Of a stretch of DNA of 64,000 bases, positions 41,513 through 48,886 are shown one piece after another. This stretch comes from CBDCBA01 sp965214125 (GTDB lineage: Bacteria > Planctomycetota > Phycisphaerae > Tepidisphaerales > Tepidisphaeraceae). How positions within the stretch are numbered: position 1 is the stretch's first letter; each line of letters starts with the position of its first letter. The position numbers were made by a program, and so were the translations under genes. The notes below the pieces were generated by a model. That model did not search any database. It was not told where the DNA came from and saw nothing but the letters and a program-made list of their open reading frames with translations. The DNA lies in NCBI GenBank assembly GCA_965214125.1, contig CBDCBA010000031.1, positions 62,001-126,000 of the forward strand. Direction: 5' to 3'.

Positions 41513-42550
41513 ATGCCCGCTTGGTCCGCCGTCATAGATCGCCCCGTTCGCGTCGGCATTGCCGGCGTGGGCGTGATGGGCAGCACGCACCTCAAGGCGT
41601 ACCACGCCGCCATCGCTGCCGGACTGCCGGTGGAAGTCGCGGCGTTGGCCGACCCGGACCCAGATCGCCGCGCCGGCAAGGGCAACGCCGGCGGGAATCT
41701 CGACGCTCAGGCCGCCGACGACGACGACGCTCCGCCCGCCACCGGCTACGCCTCGTTCGACGACATGCTCGGCGATGACTCGCTCGACCTGATCGACATC
41801 TGCACGCCAACGCACCTTCACGCCGACATGGCCGCCGCCGCGCTGCGGGCAGGGCGGCACGTGCTGGTCGAGAAGCCCGTCGCCCTGCACGCCGGCCCGG
41901 TGGGCGAACTCGCGGCATTGGCGGAAGAGATCGGTCGTATCGCGATGCCCGCCTTCTGCATGCGGTTCTGGCCGGGTTGGACGCACCTGAAAAACGCCGT
42001 GGCAAACGGCGAGCACGGTCGGCTCGTCAGCGTCCACTTCGCCCGTCTCGGTTCGCAGCCAACTTGGAGCGACTTCTATCGCGACGAGTCGATCAGCGGA
42101 CTGGCGCTGATCGATCTGCACGTCCACGACGCGGACTTCATCTGCCACCTGCTCGGGCCGGCCAAGGCGGTGGCGAGCACCGGCAACGCCATGCACGTGA
42201 CCACGAGCTACGCCTACAACGACGTGCCGCACGTGGTCGCCGAGGGCGCCTGGGATCAGGCGCCCGGAACGCCGTTCAAGATGACCTACCGGGCCAACTT
42301 TGAGAAGGCGACGCTCGACTTCGACCTCTCGCGCGGCGAGCGGACGCTGCTGCTCTGCCGCGACGGCGAGGCGACGCCGATCGGCCTTGATTCCCAGACG
42401 GGCTACGACGGCGAAATCCGCCACTTGATTGAGTGCCTGGCAGCGGGGCGGACGCCCTCACCCAACTTGGTCGATGCCGCGGTGACACATGCCGTCGTCG
42501 ACGCAGAGCGAGAGAGTCTTCAACGTGGCGGAGCGAAGGTAACATTATGA
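41513..42550 (+). CDS. Gfo/Idh/MocA family oxidoreductase
   Basis: A 345-residue NAD(P)-dependent oxidoreductase; ATG 41513 has AAGGAG at ideal spacing. RVGIAGVGVMGSTHLKAYHAA is the nucleotide loop, VLVEKPVALHAGPV the EKP motif, and GLALIDLHVHDADFICHLLG the catalytic segment. It is a close paralogue of the protein at 4538. It overlaps the amidase gene by four bases (ATGA), so both are translated together, which suggests a cell-wall sugar substrate such as a muropeptide-derived sugar (inference). Confidence 0.88.
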   Translation: MPAWSAVIDRPVRVGIAGVGVMGSTHLKAYHAAIAAGLPVEVAALADPDPDRRAGKGNAGGNLDAQAADDDDAPPATGYASFDDMLGDDSLDLIDICTPTHLHADMAAAALRAGRHVLVEKPVALHAGPVGELAALAEEIGRIAMPAFCMRFWPGWTHLKNAVANGEHGRLVSVHFARLGSQPTWSDFYRDESISGLALIDLHVHDADFICHLLGPAKAVASTGNAMHVTTSYAYNDVPHVVAEGAWDQAPGTPFKMTYRANFEKATLDFDLSRGERTLLLCRDGEATPIGLDSQTGYDGEIRHLIECLAAGRTPSPNLVDAAVTHAVVDAERESLQRGGAKVTL

Positions 42551-44517
42551 GCGATCTAAATCGTATCGTCTTATGCGTGATTTCGCTCACCGTAGCCTCG
42601 TCTGCCGCGGCGCAGAGCGAGGTGCTCGACGTCGGCCCGAGCGATATTCCGGCACCACCGGCCGGATGGGTCTCGCCGTACGGTGCGTATCGAAACGTCA
42701 CCAGTGAACGGGCGCCCGCCGTGACACTCGAGGTGGCGGCCGCGCGGCTTGATGACCGGCCGGCCTGGGGAGATTTCCTCCCCGCCGCCGAACGGCCGCC
42801 GCGCCATCCGGGGGAGAAGTACCTCGAGGGAATGACGATCGTCCTCGACCCCGGCCACGGCGGCGACGCGATCCTCACCGACTACAAACGCGGCCCGACC
42901 GGCGTGCGCGAGGCCGCGGCCAACCTGCGCGTCGCGCTGCTGCTGGCCGACATGCTGAAGCAGGCGGGGGTCGATGTTCACCTCACACGCAACCGCGACA
43001 ACGGGCTCAGCCTCGCGGACCGGGCCCAGCTCGCGAACGATGTCGACGCGGATTTCTTCCTTAGCCTGCACCACAACGCGGCCGAGTCGGAGGACGTGAA
43101 TTATACGAGCGTTTGGTTGCATAACGAGTACGCCGACAACGGGCCGGCGCTGGACTTGGCTCGCTACGTGTCGCTCTCGATCGCCCGGCACCTTCGCACC
43201 GACGCCGGCTACACGTCGCCGCTGATGAGCGATCGGCAGATGTATGACAGCGGCTTTGGCGTGCTGCGTCAGACGCGGGTGCCGGCGTTGCTAATCGAGA
43301 GCAGCTTCCACTCGAACCCGGCGGAAGAGCAACGACTTCGCTCGGCTGACCACAATCTGCGCGAGGCTTACGCGATCTACGAAGCCTTGTGCGAGTACGC
43401 AACCGGCGGGCGGCCGACGCAGACGGTTATGCTTGAAGGCGATCGTATCCAGATGGTGCTGTTTCCTGGCCTGCCGCGCTGGTGGGGCGACGACCGCCGC
43501 CCGCCGATGGGTGAAACCTTGACGGTCTTCGCCGACGGTCAACGGATCGGCGACGTGTCGTACGACGAGGCGTCGCGGACAGCGACGGCCGCGCTCCCGG
43601 CGAACACGAGCGTGATCGAGGTCCACCACCAGAACATCTTCGGCCATCGCAACTGGCCGCAGCGGTACACGTTGAACGGCGAGAGCCTCAAGCCGCTGCC
43701 GCCGGTCCGGGCGACGAACACTGATGCGCCGCCGAACGTCGATGGGCCGCCGTGGGCGAGCCTGCCGGTTCGCGAGCCGCCGTACGTGTTGCTCGACGGA
43801 GGCGACACCGCGGCCCAAGCGTTCGTCGACGGCCTCGATTTGCCGGCAGGCAGCGCGTTAACCGTCGCCCGCATCGACCCCGCGACGGGCGACCTCTACG
43901 CGCTGCGCCATCGACGCGAGACTCGGCGTGGTCCGCAGTCGACCGGCGACGACGGATTCCCGCTCGGCGATCTTCGGCGCTTGCCGATCGCGATGGCAGC
44001 GTTGGATGATCCCGACGCCGACGTTCGATCCACGCTGACGAATGATGTGCCCGCGACTGATCGCCTGCTCGCGGAGGTCGGCCTTGCCGGTGTCCACGCG
44101 TTCTTGCAGAACCTCGGCACCGAAAAGCTGCTGATTCGCAACGGCCTCGTTCCCGCAGCGGACCTTCCACTCAACGCCGACACCCGAGACCCCGACAGCG
44201 ACGGCGGTCGAGCGGACTGGGCGAGCACCGACGATCTGATCCGCGCGATGGCCGCCGTCGCGATGGGACCATATCGCGAGGCGGTCGGAGCGCAGCGGCT
44301 CGACGCCGCGTTGACCAATGCCGACGGACCGATCAGCCGATCGGTGCATACCTTCCACGTTCGCGAGATCACAGGCGATCGAACTTCGGTCGCGTACCTG
44401 TACGACGCGGAGAAGGACCGGCACTACCTCGTCGCCATCCACGCCGAGTCGTCGGTCGTGGAGGCGGCGGCGAACGCGGTGTTCGAGGCGATTCGGGAAG
44501 GGCGGGTGCGCCTTTGA
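42547..44517 (+). CDS. N-acetylmuramoyl-L-alanine amidase with inactive beta-lactamase-like domain
   Basis: A 656-residue exported protein (signal IVLCVISLTVASSAAAQ). Residues about 95-300 are an Amidase_3 zinc domain: MTIVLDPGHGGDAILT, FFLSLHHNAAES, and VPALLIESSFHSNPAEEQRL with the catalytic Glu. Residues about 410-650 are homologous to the serine hydrolase at 6500 (LPAGSALTVARI; GTEKLLIRNGL; DRHYLVAIHAE), but SxxK is replaced by LGDLRR, SDN by TNDVPATD, and KPG is missing. This domain must be non-catalytic, perhaps glycan binding. The amidase would cut the lactyl-peptide bond of peptidoglycan. Confidence 0.88.
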   Translation: MSDLNRIVLCVISLTVASSAAAQSEVLDVGPSDIPAPPAGWVSPYGAYRNVTSERAPAVTLEVAAARLDDRPAWGDFLPAAERPPRHPGEKYLEGMTIVLDPGHGGDAILTDYKRGPTGVREAAANLRVALLLADMLKQAGVDVHLTRNRDNGLSLADRAQLANDVDADFFLSLHHNAAESEDVNYTSVWLHNEYADNGPALDLARYVSLSIARHLRTDAGYTSPLMSDRQMYDSGFGVLRQTRVPALLIESSFHSNPAEEQRLRSADHNLREAYAIYEALCEYATGGRPTQTVMLEGDRIQMVLFPGLPRWWGDDRRPPMGETLTVFADGQRIGDVSYDEASRTATAALPANTSVIEVHHQNIFGHRNWPQRYTLNGESLKPLPPVRATNTDAPPNVDGPPWASLPVREPPYVLLDGGDTAAQAFVDGLDLPAGSALTVARIDPATGDLYALRHRRETRRGPQSTGDDGFPLGDLRRLPIAMAALDDPDADVRSTLTNDVPATDRLLAEVGLAGVHAFLQNLGTEKLLIRNGLVPAADLPLNADTRDPDSDGGRADWASTDDLIRAMAAVAMGPYREAVGAQRLDAALTNADGPISRSVHTFHVREITGDRTSVAYLYDAEKDRHYLVAIHAESSVVEAAANAVFEAIREGRVRL

Positions 44518-44528
44518 GCCAACCGAAC

Positions 44529-44553
44529 CCGCGACTCGTTGAGTCGCGGCTAT
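44529..44553 (-). repeat. Single REP-like hairpin, ATAG family
   Basis: On the minus strand: ATAG, then CCGCGACTC-AAC-GAGTCGCGG. It is 12 bases after the amidase stop and 10 before the ALDH stop. Relative to the pair at 28447 one stem pair changes from C-G to T-A with the AAC loop kept. Confidence 0.7.
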
Positions 44554-44562
44554 CGGACTGGG

Positions 44563-46119
44563 TTACTCCACGACCTCGCTGCCGGCGATGCCGAAGTCGA
44601 TGCCCTGGGCGAGCGGCAGGTCGCTGCCGTAGTTGATCGTGTTGGTGGTGCGACGCATGTAGGCCTTCCACGAGTCGCTGCCGGATTCGCGGCCGCCGCC
44701 GGTTTCCTTCTCGCCGCCGAACGCGCCGCCGATTTCGGCGCCGCTCGTGCCGATGTTGACGTTGGCGATGCCGCAGTCGCTGCCGGCGGGGCCGACGAAG
44801 TGTTCGGCCTCGCGGACGTCGCCGGTGAAGATGGCGCTGCTCAGCCCCTGCGGCACGTCGTTCTGCATTGCGATCGCCTCGCCGAGGTCGTCGTAGGTCA
44901 TCACGTAGAGGATTGGGGCGAACGTTTCCTGCTCAACGATGGACGCGCCGGCGTCGATTTCGACAATCGCGGGTCTGACGTAGACGCCGCCCGTCACGGC
45001 GTCCGCGCGCTCGCCGCCGACGACCGTGCCCCCTTGTGCCCTGGCTTGTTCGAGCGCGTTGTCCATGGCGCTGCTGGCATCCTCGTCGATGAGCGGACCC
45101 ACCAACGTCTCGGGCTGGCGCGGGTCGCCGATCTTGAGCTGGCCCAGCACGTTCTTGAGCTTGTCGACGAGCGTGTCGGCCACGCTCTCGTGAACGATCA
45201 GCCGGCGGAGCGTGGTGCAGCGCTGGCCGGCGGTTCCGAACGCGCTAAACGTGCAGGCGAGGGCGCACAGGTCGAGGTCGGCGGTCGGCGTCACGATCAT
45301 CGCGTTGTTCCCGCCGAGCTCGAGCAGGCAGCGACCCAGCCGCCCGGCGACCACCTTGTTCACCGCCTTGCCCATCCGCGTGCTGCCGGTGGCGGAGATG
45401 AGCGGTAGGCCCTCGTGCGCCGCCAGCGCTTCGCCCACGTCGCGGCCGCCGACAAGCACGCTGCTGATGCCCGCCGGCACGTTCAGATCGTCGCTTACGG
45501 CGATCACCTCCTGCACGATCGCCTGACATGCCAGGCCGGTCAGCGGCGTCTTCTCGCTCGGCTTCCACACAACCGGGTCGCCGCAGACGAAGGCGAGCAT
45601 CGCGTTCCACGCCCACACCGCGACCGGAAAGTTGAACGCGCTGATGACGCCGATCGACCCGAGCGGGTGCCACTGCTCCATCATCCGGTGCTCGAAGCGC
45701 TCGCTCGCGATCGTCTTGCCGTAAAGCATGCGGCTTTGGCCGACGGCGAAGTCGCAGATGTCGATCATCTCCTGCACTTCCCCCTCGGCCTCGGCGATGA
45801 TCTTGCCGGCTTCGAGGGTGACGATCGACCCCAGCGTTTGCTTGTGCTCGCGCAGCTTGTTGCCGATGCGGCGGACAAACTCGCCGCGTTGCGGCGCGGG
45901 CACGGTTCGCCACTGCTTGAAGGCGTCGCTCGCGGCGGCGACGGCTTCATCCACGTCGGTGGCGGTCGCCTGGTTAAAGGTGGCAAGGGTCGAGCCGTCG
46001 ATGCACGTCCTGGTCGCGAGCGACGCGCCGGTGCCAGCGCGGGTGTCGGCACCGATGGCAACGGCTTGGGGACTGTCGGACAGAAGAGCGCGGGCGGCGT
46101 CGGTCAGGTCGATCGGCAT
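44563..46119 (-). CDS. Aldehyde dehydrogenase, ALDH7-type
   Basis: A 518-residue NAD-dependent aldehyde dehydrogenase. Catalytic Glu lies in LLELGGNNAMIV and catalytic Cys in FSAFGTAGQRCTTLRRLIV; the GGNNA and GTAGQRCTT signatures are those of ALDH7 (alpha-aminoadipic semialdehyde / piperideine-6-carboxylate dehydrogenase). VVWKPSEKTPLTG and GGAFGGEKETGGGRESGSDSWKAYMRRTTNTINYG complete the fold. Likely role: lysine catabolism or osmolyte-related aldehyde oxidation. No other lysine-degradation gene is adjacent. Length normal. Confidence 0.93.
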   Translation of the reverse strand: MPIDLTDAARALLSDSPQAVAIGADTRAGTGASLATRTCIDGSTLATFNQATATDVDEAVAAASDAFKQWRTVPAPQRGEFVRRIGNKLREHKQTLGSIVTLEAGKIIAEAEGEVQEMIDICDFAVGQSRMLYGKTIASERFEHRMMEQWHPLGSIGVISAFNFPVAVWAWNAMLAFVCGDPVVWKPSEKTPLTGLACQAIVQEVIAVSDDLNVPAGISSVLVGGRDVGEALAAHEGLPLISATGSTRMGKAVNKVVAGRLGRCLLELGGNNAMIVTPTADLDLCALACTFSAFGTAGQRCTTLRRLIVHESVADTLVDKLKNVLGQLKIGDPRQPETLVGPLIDEDASSAMDNALEQARAQGGTVVGGERADAVTGGVYVRPAIVEIDAGASIVEQETFAPILYVMTYDDLGEAIAMQNDVPQGLSSAIFTGDVREAEHFVGPAGSDCGIANVNIGTSGAEIGGAFGGEKETGGGRESGSDSWKAYMRRTTNTINYGSDLPLAQGIDFGIAGSEVVE

Positions 46120-46168
46120 CGTCCCATCATGCGGCGGCGCGGCCGCGGGCTCAACTTCGGACGCCGGA

Positions 46169-47011
46169 CTACCGGCAGCAGGGGCCGGTGTCGACGAACG
46201 ACAGCAGGTTACTCGGAGCTTCCGGATCAGGGTGCCAAAGGCCGCTGGCGCGAAGCATCTCCGAGCGAAGCAGCGAGCGCACGCTGCCGTCGAGCATCAC
46301 CACGTTGGTGCCGTCGATGTCGCGCGGCGGCGAGACCTCGCCGTTCTTCAATGCCGCGTCGTATCCTTCGCGTTGGCCTCGATCCGTGCGGTGCCGGAAC
46401 GCCCCGTAACTGCTGTGCTGCAACGCCTGCACGCCGATAAAGCCACTCGGCACTCCTGAATCGCGGCGGGCAACAAAGCCGTCTTCCGTGTGCACCAGGT
46501 GCGTAAGCCCATCGATCCCGCCAAGCGTTTTATCGGCCACGAGAATCAGATCAGCATCGCTGGCTCCCGACACGCTGGGCCGGCCACGCCAGGGGGAGAG
46601 GGCCATCCACGGGTTCAGCCCGTAGGTGAACGTGTTGTCGAACGGGTTGTCGATCCGCTCCTCGCTCGGGCACCAGAAGCCATCGGGCACGCGCGGCGTG
46701 CCGCCGGGGGTAATCGGCTCCAAATTCAGTTCCGCGTAGGGGAGCAGGCGCGAGAGCCAGTGATCTGCCGCGTCGGCGGTCGTCGGGGTGAGCGTCCGGT
46801 GGTCGCTCGCGTAGAGCAACTGGGCCGTGTGAATGCCGCGCAGGTTGGCGGCGCACACAGCGCTGCGCCCGCCGGACCGCGCCCGCGCGAGCGTGGGCAG
46901 CAGGATCGCCACCAGGATCGCGATGATCCCGATGACGACAAGCAGTTCGACCAGCGTAAACCCGCCGCGACGCGGGCCAAGTGATCTCGACAGCCAAGGC
47001 ATTTCCTGCAT
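46169..47011 (-). CDS. Type IV pilin-like protein, H-X9-DG type
   Basis: A 280-residue protein with the prepilin signal RRGGFTLVELLVVIGIIAIL (Gly-Phe, Glu +5) followed by ANLRGIHTAQLLYASDHRTL, usual for planctomycete pseudopilins. FWCPSEERIDNPFDN and the C-terminal GTNVVMLDGSVRSLL (DG terminus) also match the H-X9-DG group. Exported and processed by prepilin peptidase. It is a stand-alone gene here, unlike the one at 13901. Confidence 0.87.
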   Translation of the reverse strand: MQEMPWLSRSLGPRRGGFTLVELLVVIGIIAILVAILLPTLARARSGGRSAVCAANLRGIHTAQLLYASDHRTLTPTTADAADHWLSRLLPYAELNLEPITPGGTPRVPDGFWCPSEERIDNPFDNTFTYGLNPWMALSPWRGRPSVSGASDADLILVADKTLGGIDGLTHLVHTEDGFVARRDSGVPSGFIGVQALQHSSYGAFRHRTDRGQREGYDAALKNGEVSPPRDIDGTNVVMLDGSVRSLLRSEMLRASGLWHPDPEAPSNLLSFVDTGPCCR

Positions 47012-47107
47012 GGTGCCAGTTTACCATACGTGGCGTCGACGTCAGCGGAGGAACGCTTCCGGCACCTTGACGCCGCCGCCGACCCGCGTACGCTACCTCC
47101 CGCTTTC

Positions 47108-47181
47108 GGGCGATTAGCTCAGTTGGCTAGAGCGCATCCGTCACATGGATGAGGTCACAGGTTCGAGCCCTGTATCGCCCA
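47108..47181 (+). tRNA. tRNA-Val (CAC)
   Basis: Acceptor stem GGGCGAT pairs with ATCGCCC; D arm GCTC..GAGC; anticodon stem CATCC/GGATG with loop GTCACAT, giving anticodon CAC for GTG codons; T arm ACAGG-TTCGAGC-CCTGT; discriminator A. CCA is not encoded. TTGACG at 47067 and TACCTC at 47091, 18 bases apart, could be its promoter. Confidence 0.95.
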
Positions 47182-47263
47182 CTTTCGCACGCCGCCCGCA
47201 CATGCGGGCGGCGTGTGCGTTGGGCCATGTGCAACTTGTCGCCGGTTGCGGCGTCAGGGGGGC

Positions 47264-48337
47264 ATGTACAGGTTTCTGCCCGTCGCGTTGATCGCCCTGC
47301 TGATCACCAGGCCCGTGGCGGCCGAAGGATTGCAGCAGCAATTGGAGGCGCTGCACGCGAAGTCGGATGTTCCGGCCATCGCCGTCGCCCTGGCGGTGGG
47401 CGATGAGGTCGAGTTGGCGGCCGTCGGGCTACGGCGGGCAGACGGCGAAGAAACCGTCGAGGTTGGCGACGCATGGCACATCGGTTCCTGCACGAAGGCC
47501 GTCACGGCCTTGCTTGCCGGGCGGCTGGTTGATCGCGGCGTCCTGACGTGGGAGACGACGGTCGCCGACGTGCTCGACCATCTTCCCGCGAGCGTTGGCA
47601 GCCAAGCACGCGGCCTGACGTTGAAGCAGCTCCTCTCGCACACCACCGGCCTGCCCGGCCGCGAGGCGGACGGCATCGTGCTGCCGATCGGACGCATCCA
47701 GGAACTCATGGAGAATCCGTTCCCCGCTCAGCGTCGGGCCGCCGCGATGGCGGTGCTGTCGTTGGAACCGGTGGCCAAGTCGGGAGAACAGTGGGGCTAC
47801 CTGAACGGCGGGTACATCGTCGCCAGCGTGATGTTGGAAGCCGCCGCCGGAGAGCCGTTCGAGGAGCTGATGCAGCGCGCGGTCTTCGAGCCGCTGAACA
47901 TCACCAGTGCCGGCTGGGGCCCGCCCGCCGAGGTGCGCGGGCACACCCGCCAGGGCAACGGCTGGCACCCGACGGAGCTCGACAACCCGAAGGTCTACGA
48001 CGCGGCCGGGCGCCTGCACGTGTCGCTTGGCGACTGGGTCAAACTCTGCCGGCCGCTGTTGGAGGAGGGCGACGGGTACCTGTCGGCATCATCACGCGAG
48101 GTCATCACGACGGCCGTTAGCGATGATCCGGCGTACGCGCTCGGCTGGGCCCTTGCCGACGATCCGACGCTCGGCCGCTTTCTGACGCACTCCGGCAGCA
48201 ACACGGTGTGGCTGGCGCAGGCGGTGATCGTCCCCGACCGCGACGCCGTTCTGCTCGTGGCAATCAACGCCCACGACGCCAATCTCCTGCGGCGTGCGAC
48301 TCAACTGCTCAGCCGCACGCTCATCGACCGCCAATAG
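47264..48337 (+). CDS. Class C beta-lactamase-like serine hydrolase, secreted
   Basis: A 357-residue protein; ATG 47264 has an AGGGGGG Shine-Dalgarno region and opens a signal peptide (MYRFLPVALIALLITRPVAA). AWHIGSCTKAVTALLAGRLVDRG holds the SxxK nucleophile motif (S-C-T-K) and QWGYLNGGYIVASVMLE holds the YxN motif of class C beta-lactamases and esterases/D-aminopeptidases. LTHSGSNTVWLAQ near residue 305 is the HxG/KTG-equivalent. Substrate unknown; esterase or peptidase is as likely as beta-lactamase. Confidence 0.88.
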   Translation: MYRFLPVALIALLITRPVAAEGLQQQLEALHAKSDVPAIAVALAVGDEVELAAVGLRRADGEETVEVGDAWHIGSCTKAVTALLAGRLVDRGVLTWETTVADVLDHLPASVGSQARGLTLKQLLSHTTGLPGREADGIVLPIGRIQELMENPFPAQRRAAAMAVLSLEPVAKSGEQWGYLNGGYIVASVMLEAAAGEPFEELMQRAVFEPLNITSAGWGPPAEVRGHTRQGNGWHPTELDNPKVYDAAGRLHVSLGDWVKLCRPLLEEGDGYLSASSREVITTAVSDDPAYALGWALADDPTLGRFLTHSGSNTVWLAQAVIVPDRDAVLLVAINAHDANLLRRATQLLSRTLIDRQ

Positions 48338-48368
48338 GGCGGAACACACCCCACCTCTGCGGAGACCC

Positions 48369-48441
48369 GTAGGGTGGGATTGATCCCACCTCCGGATGCA
48401 GTTGCGCGATCGGCCAGATGGTGGGATGAATCCCACCCTAC
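48369..48441. repeat. BIME-like element, GTAG family
   Basis: Inverted arms 48369-48390 and 48420-48441. Each is GTAG followed by the hairpin GGTGGGAT-TG-ATCCCACC; in the right arm the centre varies by one base. It lies 32 bases beyond the hydrolase stop. Confidence 0.8.
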
Positions 48442-48886
48442 AACCACCCGGTGGCACGGGTCGCCGCCGATCCGCGTGGAGGCGGTCGCGACGCAGAAGG
48501 AGCCGGTTCTCGTTGAAAGCAAGGTAAAACCGCGGCCGAGCGTGCCGGCGACGACGAGGGCCCCGCCGCATGCGCGCCGAGTTCGACCGCCTACGGGCCG
48601 AGCGTCAGGCACTTCGCGTTGCGCGCGAGCGCCGCGAATTGGAGGACGCCGCAAATCGTGCTCCCGCACGACGGATCACTGCCACACGGGCAACATCAAG
48701 GATCAATCATGTCCGACGTTCGAGGACGAGCGGCATCGTCGTGTCACGAGATTCAAGCCCGTGCGAGCGACGCGGCTCTGTAATAATGCAACATCGCCAG
48801 CACGGGCTGGAAGCCCGTGGTACGGGCACGACTTCTTCGTTCGACCGAATCGATTCGGAGGTGGGGCGGGAACCACTCGACATGAT
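48442..48886. other. Intergenic region with decayed sequence and REP-like hairpin
   Basis: About 445 bases without a convincing gene. A short frame from 48570 begins with an Arg/Glu-rich helix (MRAEFDRLRAERQALRVARE) but soon degenerates and could be a gene remnant. The only structured part is the hairpin at 48801. Confidence 0.45.
48801..48819 (-). repeat. REP-like hairpin, GTAC-headed
   Basis: CACGGGCT-TCC-AGCCCGTG on the minus strand, preceded by GTAC. A half-matching AAGCCCGTG at 48755 may be a decayed partner. Confidence 0.55.

Noticed and set aside
23052..48441. Paired hairpins as transcription terminators
   Set aside because: Most lack a T-run, occur in both orientations, and two are inside coding sequence; repeat elements explain them better.
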